A stretch of DNA of 26,707 nt from Bacillota bacterium (GTDB lineage: Bacteria; Bacillota; Clostridia; Lachnospirales; Lachnospiraceae): the NCBI GenBank assembly GCA_017861355.1, contig JAGFXQ010000005.1:1-26707 (forward strand), given 5' to 3'. Of the stretch, positions 1 to 7,013 are shown piece after piece. The notes below the pieces were generated by a model. That model searched no databases. It had not been told where the DNA came from and saw only the letters and a program-made list of their open reading frames with translations. How positions within the stretch are numbered: the first letter of the stretch is position 1; each line of letters begins with the position of its first letter. The position numbers and the translations under genes were made by a program.

Positions 1-83
1 AAGAAAAAATGAGATATAGAGAGATATCAAGAGCATAAGTTAGAAATTATTAAATTTGCTACGATATTTTAGTGGAAATGAAG

Positions 84-112
84 TTGCAATATAAAAGCAA
101 ATTTACTAATAT
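84..112 (+). promoter_or_regulatory. Sigma-A promoter of groESL
   Basis: A -35 box TTGCAA (84-89) and a -10 box TAATAT (107-112) are separated by exactly 17 nt. The expected transcription start, near 119, lies directly in front of the CIRCE element, which is the usual arrangement for HrcA-controlled groESL. The promoter was read by eye and the start site is inferred. Confidence 0.75.
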
Positions 113-122
113 ATAAATCAGA

Positions 123-149
123 TTAGCACTCTACAACAAAGAGTGCTAA
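123..149 (+). promoter_or_regulatory. CIRCE operator (HrcA binding site)
   Basis: TTAGCACTC (123-131), a 9-nt spacer and GAGTGCTAA (141-149) match the CIRCE consensus with no mismatch. The heat-shock repressor HrcA binds this element and represses groESL until GroEL is titrated by unfolded protein. It sits just downstream of the predicted start site and about 70 nt before groES, so it would also be present in the 5' leader of the mRNA. hrcA itself is not in the window. Confidence 0.97.
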
Positions 150-217
150 TAATCTCTAATAAGGAATGTAGTGGTTGAACACTGCGAGAACTAATTTTTG
201 AAGGAGGAATAATAAAA

Positions 218-505
218 ATGAAACTTGTACCATTAGGAGATAAGGTAGTATTAAAGCAATTAGTTGCGGAAGAGACAACAAAGTCCGGTATCGTGTTACC
301 CGGTCAGGCGAAAGAAAAACCGCAGCAGGCTCAGGTTATCGCTGTAGGTCCTGGAGGAATGGTTGAAGGCAAAGAGATTACGATGCAGGTTAAAGTTGGA
401 GACAAGGTTATTTATTCCAAATACGCAGGAACCGAAGTTAAGCTTGAGGATGAGGAATTCATCATTGTTAAGCAGAATGATATCGTAGCAGTCGTAGAAG
501 ACTAA
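218..505 (+). CDS. groES: Co-chaperonin GroES (Cpn10)
   Basis: This gene encodes a 95-residue GroES, the normal family length. The heptameric lid caps GroEL and drives encapsulated folding of cytosolic proteins. The N-terminal PLGDKVVLK segment, the mobile loop around residues 18-36 (EETTKSGIVLPG) and the GDKVIYSKYAGTEVK segment are typical. The ATG start follows AGGAGG (202-207) at good spacing. It is first in a two-gene operon with groEL 20 nt downstream, under the CIRCE operator, so heat-shock control by HrcA is expected. Nothing is unusual in the protein. Confidence 0.98.
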   Translation: MKLVPLGDKVVLKQLVAEETTKSGIVLPGQAKEKPQQAQVIAVGPGGMVEGKEITMQVKVGDKVIYSKYAGTEVKLEDEEFIIVKQNDIVAVVED

Positions 506-525
506 GAAAAAGGAGAGAATCAACC

Positions 526-2145
526 ATGGCAAAGGAAATTAAATATGGCGCAGAAGCCAGAGCAGCACTTGAGATTGGTGCTAATAAATTAGCAAATACA
601 GTTAAGGTTACTCTTGGACCGAAGGGAAGAAATGTTGTTCTTGACAAATCCTTCGGTGCACCTTTAATCACAAACGATGGTGTTACTATCGCAAAGGAAA
701 TAGAATTAGATGATCCATTTGAGAATATGGGCGCTCAGCTTGTAAAAGAAGTTGCTACCAAGACAAATGATGTAGCCGGTGATGGTACCACTACCGCAAC
801 TGTTCTTGCTCAGGCAATGATTACAGAGGGAATTAAGAACTTAGCGGCAGGTGCCAACCCGATTATCTTAAGAAAAGGTATGAAGAAGGCTACTGAGGTT
901 GCTGTAGAATCTATTTTAAAGATGAGCTCTACCTTAAAGGGTAAAGAGCAGATCGCAAGAGTTGCAGCGATTTCTGCAGGTGATGATGAAGTAGGTCAGT
1001 TGGTAGCAGATGCGATGGAGAAAGTATCCAACGATGGCGTTATTACAATCGAAGAGTCTAAGACCATGAAGACAGAGCTTGACTTAGTAGAGGGTATGCA
1101 GTTTGATCGTGGATATGTATCCGCTTACATGTGTACCGATATGGATAAGATGGAAGCGAACCTAGATAATCCTTATATCCTGATCACTGATAAGAAGATC
1201 TCCAATATTCAGGAAATCTTACCGGTTCTGGAACAGATCGTACAGACTGGTGCAAGATTACTCATTATTGCAGAAGATGTGGAAGGCGAAGCTCTTACCA
1301 CCTTAGTACTTAATAAATTAAGAGGAACCTTTACTGCAGTTGCGGTTAAGGCTCCCGGTTATGGTGACAGAAGAAAGGCTATGCTTCAGGATATCGCTAT
1401 CTTAACCGGTGGAACTGTTATCTCTGACGAGCTTGGTCTTGATCTCAAGGAAGCTACCTTAGAGCAGTTAGGCCGTGCTAAGAGTGTTAAGGTTCAGAAG
1501 GAAAATACCATCATCGTTGACGGTGAGGGTGACAAGAATGATATTACTCAGAGAATCGCTCAGATTAAGGCTCAGATCGAAGAGACTACTTCTGAATTCG
1601 ATAAAGAGAAATTACAGGAAAGACTGGCAAAGCTTGCAGGCGGCGTAGCAGTAATCCGCGTTGGTGCAGCTACTGAGACAGAGATGAAGGAAAACAAGCT
1701 ACGTATGGAAGATGCTCTTGCAGCTACCAGAGCAGCAGTAGAAGAGGGTATCGTTGCAGGTGGTGGTTCTGCTTATATCCATGCCTCCAAAGAAGTTGCC
1801 AAGTATGCTGAGAGCTTACAGGGTGATGAGAAGACAGGCGCTAACATTATCTTGAAGGCTCTTGAATCTCCTTTATACAGCATCGTATACAATGCTGGTC
1901 TGGAAGGTTCCGTAGTAATCAGCAAAGTGAAAGAAAGCAAGACTGGAATGGGCTTTGATGTATTAGCTGAAGAATATGTAGATATGGTTGAAGCAGGAAT
2001 TCTTGATCCTACTAAGGTTACAAGAAGTGCACTTCAGAATGCAACCAGTGTTGCATCTACCTTATTAACAACAGAATCCGTTGTTGCTAATATTAAGACA
2101 AATGAGCCTCCGATGCCGGCTGGCGGCGGAATGGGTATGATGTAA
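526..2145 (+). CDS. groEL: Chaperonin GroEL (Cpn60)
   Basis: The product is a 539-residue group I chaperonin subunit. Two heptameric rings bind unfolded proteins and fold them in an ATP-dependent cycle with GroES. The sequence shows the nucleotide-binding TLGPKGRNVVLD segment (29-40), the GDGTTT motif (85-90) with the conserved Asp86, the EDALAATRAAVEEG equatorial segment, and a C-terminal Gly/Met-rich tail ending in GGGMGMM. Length is normal. The start has a GGAGAG ribosome binding site just after the groES stop, so the two genes are co-transcribed from the CIRCE-controlled promoter. A strong hairpin with a T-run follows 43 nt after the stop. Confidence 0.99.
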   Translation: MAKEIKYGAEARAALEIGANKLANTVKVTLGPKGRNVVLDKSFGAPLITNDGVTIAKEIELDDPFENMGAQLVKEVATKTNDVAGDGTTTATVLAQAMITEGIKNLAAGANPIILRKGMKKATEVAVESILKMSSTLKGKEQIARVAAISAGDDEVGQLVADAMEKVSNDGVITIEESKTMKTELDLVEGMQFDRGYVSAYMCTDMDKMEANLDNPYILITDKKISNIQEILPVLEQIVQTGARLLIIAEDVEGEALTTLVLNKLRGTFTAVAVKAPGYGDRRKAMLQDIAILTGGTVISDELGLDLKEATLEQLGRAKSVKVQKENTIIVDGEGDKNDITQRIAQIKAQIEETTSEFDKEKLQERLAKLAGGVAVIRVGAATETEMKENKLRMEDALAATRAAVEEGIVAGGGSAYIHASKEVAKYAESLQGDEKTGANIILKALESPLYSIVYNAGLEGSVVISKVKESKTGMGFDVLAEEYVDMVEAGILDPTKVTRSALQNATSVASTLLTTESVVANIKTNEPPMPAGGGMGMM

Positions 2146-2187
2146 GTCTACTCTGATGAGAATAATTAAATAAATAAAATTTATTAA

Positions 2188-2412
2188 AGGGGTGTTCGTA
2201 GGAGCACCCCTTTTTACGTCTATAACAAGGAGCAGTCATTGTACCTATTCACTTAGCGCCTTTCCTTCCTAGGCATGTCCTTATTTGAGCCTATAATGCA
2301 AGTCTCAAAACGGACATAAGCAGCCGTCGTCAGCCGGTCTTGCTAAGTGAATAGATACAATGCCTGCTCCTTGTATCTAAGGAACTGGAGGGGTGCTCCT
2401 ACGAACACCCCT
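2188..2412. repeat. Long inverted repeat, about 225 bp, with nested hairpins
   Basis: The outer 24 nt (2188-2211) are perfectly reverse-complementary to 2389-2412. After a mismatched stretch, ACAAGGAGCAG (2225-2235) pairs with 2364-2374, and the 21 nt 2237-2257 pair with 2342-2362 with one mismatch. Closer to the centre, TGTCC and TTTGAG pair with CTCAAA and GGACA. Each outer arm is also a small hairpin by itself (GGGGTG/CACCCC). A near-identical 15-nt direct repeat (TCTGATGAGAATAAT at 2152-2166, TCTGATAAGAATAAT at 2419-2433) flanks the structure. There is no open reading frame of note inside. It could be a MITE-like element or a structured RNA. The remaining 2413-2568 contains nothing I can assign. 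Confidence 0.85.
2189..2215 (+). terminator. Rho-independent terminator of groESL
   Basis: GGGGTG (2189-2194) pairs with CACCCC (2205-2210) around a 10-nt loop and is followed by TTTTT. The same sequence is also the left end of the long inverted repeat 2188-2412, so the terminator is embedded in a larger palindrome. Confidence 0.85.
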
Positions 2413-2568
2413 CCAAGTTCTGATAAGAATAATGGATTATTATTTCATCCTGTTTATTCACAATTTTAGAAGTTTCATATAGCATGCCACCCATCTCTTT
2501 CAATGCGGTATGGCGGGCTTACATTTTGATGGGAGAGAAGTGAAAAGACAAGGGATACTAAGTCTTGG

Positions 2569-3510
2569 TTAATTGTAATAATCATCAATTCCGTCACAGA
2601 TTCCCTGAACGATTTTGTCCTGATATTCCGCGGTCTGCATTAGCTTATCTTCCTTTTTGTTAGACATATATCCCATCTCAATAATGCTGACGGGTATGTT
2701 GCACCAATTGATTCCGCTCATATCATCTCTGGCGATGGCACCTCGATTTTTGGCACCGGTCCGTTCACACATAGCATCAACAATAGCTTTTGATAATGTA
2801 TAACTGCCATGGCTTAGTTCGGAGACATACGGATTATTCTTGGAGGGGTATAATGTGCTTGTTCCATTAACGCTCGAATTCTCAGAACCATCCGCGTGAA
2901 TACGAATGAATAGATCGGCTCCGCTCTCATTGGCCATCTCAGCCCGTTCCCGGTTACTAAGGTTAACATCATTCTTCTCTCGAAGCATATAGACTTCATA
3001 CCCGCGGTGGATTAATTCTTTCTTGACTTTTAAGGCTATCACCAGATTTAGCTTATATTCGGGAACACCGGTTGTTGTCCCCTTTGTTCCTGAACTTACC
3101 TTTGGTTTAGTTGTTGTGGCTCCGGGACCGATCGGTTCTTTTTCATTGTTCCCTTTGGTTTGGTGACCTGCATCGATGGCGATCATGTGATTTTCGGAAA
3201 CATCATCTTGAGCTGCTGTGTCAGCTTTAGGAGGTGCAATAGGAGACTTTGTTGGGGTCTCGGTGGGCACAGCCGTGGGAACAACTGTGGGAATCTTTGT
3301 GGGAATCGGAGTTGAAGTTATCTTGGAATGAACCACCGGAGCTACGATTGGAAGAGCAGTCGAGGGCTGCTCGGTCGGCGAGACAACCTTGGTTGTGATG
3401 GTCTCAATCATGGTATCCGAATTCTCCTCTTTCGAACAGGAAGTAAGTGAGAAGAGCAGGATCAAGCTTAATGTAAGCATAACAGGTATTCTATGTATTA
3501 TTGTTTTCAA
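2569..3510 (-). CDS. Lipoprotein N-acetylmuramoyl-L-alanine amidase (Amidase_3)
   Basis: The 313-residue product is predicted to cleave the amide bond between muramic acid and the peptide stem of peptidoglycan outside the membrane. The N-terminus is a lipoprotein signal with lipobox LTSC (Cys25). Residues 45-95 form a Pro/Thr-rich linker, and 108-313 are a zinc-dependent Amidase_3 domain. The likely zinc ligands are His116 (AGHQ), Glu151 (PEYKLNL) and His205 (RIHADG), with catalytic Glu278 (IEMGYMSN). The start is TTG, preceded by AGGAGG at 8 nt. An ATG within that spacer would give only a two-codon ORF. There is no SH3 or LysM domain, so the linker and lipid anchor probably do the positioning. 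It is a single-gene unit; a sporulation or vegetative role cannot be told apart. Confidence 0.9.
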   Translation of the reverse strand: MKTIIHRIPVMLTLSLILLFSLTSCSKEENSDTMIETITTKVVSPTEQPSTALPIVAPVVHSKITSTPIPTKIPTVVPTAVPTETPTKSPIAPPKADTAAQDDVSENHMIAIDAGHQTKGNNEKEPIGPGATTTKPKVSSGTKGTTTGVPEYKLNLVIALKVKKELIHRGYEVYMLREKNDVNLSNRERAEMANESGADLFIRIHADGSENSSVNGTSTLYPSKNNPYVSELSHGSYTLSKAIVDAMCERTGAKNRGAIARDDMSGINWCNIPVSIIEMGYMSNKKEDKLMQTAEYQDKIVQGICDGIDDYYN

Positions 3511-3540
3511 GTCATTACCCTCCTGATTTTGTCTTATCTC

Positions 3541-3569
3541 ATTATAAGAAATGAAGGGGATAATTACAA
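3541..3569 (-). promoter_or_regulatory. Sigma-A promoter of the amidase gene
   Basis: On the minus strand, TTGTAA (complement of 3564-3569) and TATAAT (complement of 3541-3546) are 17 nt apart. The start site would be near 3534, giving a leader of about 25 nt before the TTG start. Confidence 0.65.
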
Positions 3570-3664
3570 GTTAAAACAAAGGATCAAATTCTTTCCCTTT
3601 TAGCTCAAGTCATCGGTGCAATATTATTTTGCATAGCAACGGTTCAATTGTGTATAAATATGTA

Positions 3665-3693
3665 TTGACAGCCTATACAAAATTGTATATGAT
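3665..3693 (+). promoter_or_regulatory. Sigma-A promoter upstream of the TPP riboswitch
   Basis: TTGACA (3665-3670) and TATGAT (3688-3693) have a 17-nt spacer, and the predicted start near 3700 falls just before the riboswitch aptamer. Confidence 0.7.
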
Positions 3694-3708
3694 AAGGCAG
3701 TACAAAAT

Positions 3709-3802
3709 AAGCTAGGGGAGCCGATGGCTGAGAGGCAAGTGTGATAACACGTTGCTGACCCTCACTACTTGATCCGGGTAATACCGGCGGAAGGAAGCAA
3801 TC
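3709..3802 (+). promoter_or_regulatory. TPP (THI-box) riboswitch controlling thiT
   Basis: The conserved TPP aptamer elements are in order: GGGGAGCC, GGCTGAGA (3726-3733) with the invariant CUGAGA, ACCC (3758-3761), TTGATCCGGGTAATACCGG with the pyrophosphate-side stem, and GGAAGGAA (3789-3796). P3 is the GGCAAGTGT...ACACGTTGC hairpin. Downstream, CCTCC (3812-3816) is complementary to the thiT Shine-Dalgarno GGAGG (3830-3834), which is followed by seven T residues. Control by sequestration of the ribosome binding site, by a short terminator, or both is plausible. The aptamer is certain by consensus; the switching mode is inference. Confidence 0.96.
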
Positions 3803-3842
3803 AAGTGGCCCCCTCCGATGTAATGAAAAGGAGGATTTTTTT

Positions 3843-4517
3843 ATGTTTCAAAGTATTTTTAATTTTCTCGTGGTAACGGATGCAGAATCCGGAAGTTACT
3901 ATCCGACAACAGCAGGAAATATCGCACTTTTTGTGGTGGTTGCTTTGTTGTTTCTAGCTATGTTTGCTTACGGTGGCAGTGGTAAGAAGAAGGTAAATGC
4001 AAAACAGCTGGCCTTCTCAGCGGTAGCCGTGGCACTTTCTGTGATTGCCTCCATGTTTACGGTATTCAATTTGCCATTTGGCGGTTCCATCACTTTATTC
4101 CGTATGTTCTTTATCTGCTATATCGGATACCTCTATGGTACCAGATCCGGTATCCTGACCGGTATTGCCTGTGGCTTCCTGGATTTGATTCTTAAGCCTT
4201 ATGTAGTACATCCGGTTCAGCTTTTGATTGACTATCCGCTCGCCTTTGGCTGTCTGGGATTATCCGGTGCCTTTATGAAATCCAAATTTGGCTTAATGAA
4301 GGGCTATGTTCTTGGTGTAGCCGGAAGATATCTTTGTCATGTACTTTCCGGTGTTATTTTCTTCGGAATGTATGCAGGAACACAGAATCCGATCATCTAT
4401 TCCATTATCTATAATGCAACTTATATCGTACCGGAAGCAGCAGTTACAGTGATACTGATCGCACTCCCCCCTGTTCAGGCTGCACTGAATGTTATAAAGC
4501 GTCAGGTAACAGAATAA
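3843..4517 (+). CDS. thiT: Thiamine transporter substrate-binding subunit ThiT (ECF, S component)
   Basis: This 224-residue integral membrane protein is an S component that captures thiamine and works with a shared ECF energizing module (EcfA/A'/T) encoded elsewhere. Family signatures include FGGSITLFRMFFICYIGYL, the QLLIDYPLAFGCLGLSG segment (126-142) and GRYLCHVLSGVIFFGMY (161-177), which contain the thiamine-pocket aromatic and polar residues. There are about six core membrane helices. Residues 1-50 are an extension with an extra hydrophobic segment (about 24-42) and a basic GKKK stretch, making it longer than typical ThiT of about 180-200 residues. The TPP riboswitch directly upstream supports the substrate assignment. 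The start follows AAGGAGG with 8 nt spacing. Confidence 0.95.
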   Translation: MFQSIFNFLVVTDAESGSYYPTTAGNIALFVVVALLFLAMFAYGGSGKKKVNAKQLAFSAVAVALSVIASMFTVFNLPFGGSITLFRMFFICYIGYLYGTRSGILTGIACGFLDLILKPYVVHPVQLLIDYPLAFGCLGLSGAFMKSKFGLMKGYVLGVAGRYLCHVLSGVIFFGMYAGTQNPIIYSIIYNATYIVPEAAVTVILIALPPVQAALNVIKRQVTE

Positions 4518-4534
4518 AATACTTATTACGTCAT

Positions 4535-4569
4535 TTCCTGCATATGATAGTTAATAAAGAATGCAGGAA
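4535..4569 (+). promoter_or_regulatory. Hairpin covering the deacetylase ribosome binding site
   Basis: TTCCTGCAT (4535-4543) is perfectly complementary to ATGCAGGAA (4561-4569) with a 17-nt loop. The right arm includes part of the AGGAAGGA Shine-Dalgarno (4565-4572) of the following TTG-started gene. No T-run follows, so it does not look like a terminator. A role in translational control is inference. Confidence 0.5.
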
Positions 4570-4580
4570 GGATCTTAAAT

Positions 4581-5468
4581 TTGAGACAAAAACAATTAAA
4601 TGGCTTAGCCTTTTTTATCTTAATAGCTTTATTTATCATCGTAATCCGACTTAAGGAGATGCCACAGAGTGAGGGAATAAGTATTCAGAACTCGGGTCAG
4701 GTGCAAAGCCTTGAACTTTTAACTGCGATGAAGAATGAGACGGCAGAGGACGAAAATAGCAGTCAAACCAGTATTGATGAGGTACCGGACTACACTAGGA
4801 TGTATCCGGAACTATATACTGTATATTCTGCTTCTTTAAAAACGACCTTACCGAAAAAAGTTGCATATCTTACTTTTGATGATGGTCCCAGTGAGAATAC
4901 GTTTAAAGTATTGGATATCCTAGAAGAAAATGATATCAAAGCAACCTTCTTCCTTGTCGGTAGTGCGATTAAGAAGAAAAATGAGGATAGTCTGGAGCGT
5001 ATGGTCCATGAAGGTCATACCATCGGTATCCATACCTATTCCCATAAGTGCAATGAAATCTATTGCTCAGTAGAACGCTTTCTGAATGATTTTAATACTG
5101 TGTATCAGCAGATTTATGATATTACCGGTGAGCGGGTACATATCTATCGTTTCCCTTGGGGTAGCAATAATAGCTATAGTAAAAACATAAAAGATGCTTT
5201 AATGGAAGAAATGGATCGCAGAGGCTTTACCTGTTATGACTGGAATGTTGACACCAAGGATTCGGTGGGCAAACCTTCTGCTTATTCCATACTGCGTAAT
5301 ATCCGGAAGGACATCAAACGGCAGGATCATCCGATCATTTTGATGCATGATGCCTCTGTGAATGACCTGAGTGTACAAATACTTCCGGATGTGATAAAAC
5401 TACTAAAGGAACTCGGCTATGATTTCGATTCTCTGGATAACCGTGAACCATACCAGTTCAGATGGTAG
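4581..5468 (+). CDS. Membrane-anchored polysaccharide deacetylase (CE4 / NodB family)
   Basis: The 295-residue protein has one N-terminal hydrophobic segment (about 7-23) that acts as signal anchor, a linker of about 65 residues, and an extracytoplasmic NodB domain from about 93. The CE4 motifs are present: TFDDGPS with catalytic Asp100 and metal-binding Asp101, HTYSH with His151 and His155, RFPWGS with Arg190, the YDWNVD segment (219-224) and ILMHD with His256. Such enzymes remove N-acetyl groups from peptidoglycan sugars or other N-acetylated glycans in a metal-dependent reaction. The exact substrate cannot be read from sequence. The start is TTG with AGGAAGGA upstream, partly masked by a hairpin. 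It lies 63 nt after thiT and may be read through from it. Confidence 0.92.
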   Translation: MRQKQLNGLAFFILIALFIIVIRLKEMPQSEGISIQNSGQVQSLELLTAMKNETAEDENSSQTSIDEVPDYTRMYPELYTVYSASLKTTLPKKVAYLTFDDGPSENTFKVLDILEENDIKATFFLVGSAIKKKNEDSLERMVHEGHTIGIHTYSHKCNEIYCSVERFLNDFNTVYQQIYDITGERVHIYRFPWGSNNSYSKNIKDALMEEMDRRGFTCYDWNVDTKDSVGKPSAYSILRNIRKDIKRQDHPIILMHDASVNDLSVQILPDVIKLLKELGYDFDSLDNREPYQFRW

Positions 5469-5484
5469 TTCGTGGAGTAGTTAG

Positions 5485-5565
5485 AATAACCCTAGATTAT
5501 TCATATACTATACAGGCTCTATATCTGAGCCGGGATAGTATATGAGTAGGCTAGGGTTATTTTTT
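5485..5565 (+). terminator. Long hairpin terminator between convergent genes
   Basis: AATAACCCTAG (5485-5495) pairs with CTAGGGTTATT (5551-5561), ATTCATATACTAT pairs with ATAGTATATGAGT further in, and GGCTC/GAGCC closes the tip. A T-run follows on the plus strand. It ends the deacetylase gene and may also act on the convergent minus-strand gene. Confidence 0.85.
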
Positions 5566-5624
5566 GGTTCTTTATCTGAGTCGACATATTGCAGTAATAC
5601 GCCAAGGAATATACATCCAAGATA

Positions 5625-6950
5625 CTATTCCGCAATTCGTGACACAGCCACATAGATGCCTGAGATACGGTACCAGGTAGCAAGATCCACAATTCCCGTC
5701 TGAGGCAAATCAAAGGCTTGCTGAAACAGCTTCACTGCATCGGCAGTTTGCTGGGTGTATTGACCATCGACAGGCTGCTTCGGAATTATAGTGTACGTGT
5801 CCGAGATCCGGTTCAGCTGTTCTTGAATCATCCGGACATTCGCACCGGAAGCTCCGATATTTAAGTTGGCACCCGGCCAGGAGGTAGGAACTCCGGACAC
5901 GATAGTAGCTGAGTTGATGTAGATGGAGTTGCCGTAAAAACTACGCAAAATCTCGATTGCACTTTTCCCTTGTTCACCCAGATCTCTGGAGCCCCACTGT
6001 GTCATCCAATTCGGACATTGAACTTTATTACCGTCACAATATTGTGTTAAGATTGGTTGTTTCACATTCGGTCTGGATAGGTAATTCGTAAACATCTGAT
6101 CAACCACCAGGCTGATATTGTTATAAATATTACGGCCGGGTATCCACTTATGATCAAAGGCGGTGGAGGAGGTGATGGTAAAGTTAAAGCCTTGATTGCG
6201 GTACCATTCCGTGAAAACACGATTTAAGGTGAACGACAGGATCGCCAATACATTTGCAGCAATTGTTGCTTCAGGCCAGGTTGCATATATCTCGCTTGAG
6301 GCAACATTTTTAATATAATCACGGAAACGTATATAATGGTTTGCTGCAGAAGTATCCGTCGGAGGTCCGTCATGAACTACGACATACTCCGGAATTACAA
6401 CATTACTCAAGACAATCTCACCGGTCTCTTTCGTCTCTTTGATCTCGGCTTCGGCTATCTTTGGAGGATAATCTCCATAAAGTGTATGGGGTGGAATTAC
6501 ATAAAGCGTTGGTGCTCCTTGCGGACTGAGCAGCCTTAAGGTTGCGTCCTGGATTGCGGTTATGTTTGGAAAAATCTCGAGGTTCTGAACGGTGATCGGA
6601 ACATACTCAGGCGATGCGATCGATAAGGTATATTCCGAATAGGGCTGTACAGTGGAGGGTGCCTGGCTATAATCCGCGGAAGGTGCTGATAAGGCTACCT
6701 CGGGGGTTAGGCCTGATTGATCCGTAACTAGTTCATCAAGTACGATGTCCGGATTAGCCACGGAGGATATCGTTACTTTTGCATTTGCAACAGGAGACAT
6801 GTTCGAAGTGGTTGCACGAACCCTTAACTTACCCAGATTCTGAGTAGACATCTCTGTAGGATAGATTCTGGGTGTAGAGAAAGGATGAACCTCGGGCAAC
6901 TGGAAGGGCGAATTCCTGCGACTGTATAAGGTGGTATTCCTTTGATACAT
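5625..6950 (-). CDS. SpoIID-like protein with C-terminal peptidoglycan-binding domain (paralogue 2)
   Basis: With the ATG at 6950 the product has 441 residues; that start has TGAGG at 8 nt, while the upstream in-frame TTG (6986) has no ribosome binding site. Residues 30-140 resemble a beta-sandwich carboxypeptidase-regulatory-like domain. Residues 183-346 look like a SpoIID/LytB domain: VASSEIYATWPE with candidate catalytic Glu220, a long conserved stretch, a YCDGNKVQC segment, and WMTQWGSRDLGEQGKSAIEIL, matching the SpoIID pattern SQYGA..MA..G..Y.EIL. Residues 366-430 are a PG_binding_1 domain. SpoIID is a sporulation lytic transglycosylase. No signal peptide is seen, so location is unclear. 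It is close kin to the gene upstream (8306-7014). The SpoIID assignment is by motif, not by alignment. Confidence 0.75.
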   Translation of the reverse strand: MYQRNTTLYSRRNSPFQLPEVHPFSTPRIYPTEMSTQNLGKLRVRATTSNMSPVANAKVTISSVANPDIVLDELVTDQSGLTPEVALSAPSADYSQAPSTVQPYSEYTLSIASPEYVPITVQNLEIFPNITAIQDATLRLLSPQGAPTLYVIPPHTLYGDYPPKIAEAEIKETKETGEIVLSNVVIPEYVVVHDGPPTDTSAANHYIRFRDYIKNVASSEIYATWPEATIAANVLAILSFTLNRVFTEWYRNQGFNFTITSSTAFDHKWIPGRNIYNNISLVVDQMFTNYLSRPNVKQPILTQYCDGNKVQCPNWMTQWGSRDLGEQGKSAIEILRSFYGNSIYINSATIVSGVPTSWPGANLNIGASGANVRMIQEQLNRISDTYTIIPKQPVDGQYTQQTADAVKLFQQAFDLPQTGIVDLATWYRISGIYVAVSRIAE

Positions 6951-7013
6951 ATGATTTACCTCATTCTTCTTTAATGCTTGATTCAAAAATATCTGCGAAG
7001 CTAACGTTTTCTG

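Noticed and set aside
2188..2412. CRISPR array or insertion sequence
   Set aside because: There are no regularly spaced direct repeats and no transposase frame; the symmetry is inverted, not tandem.
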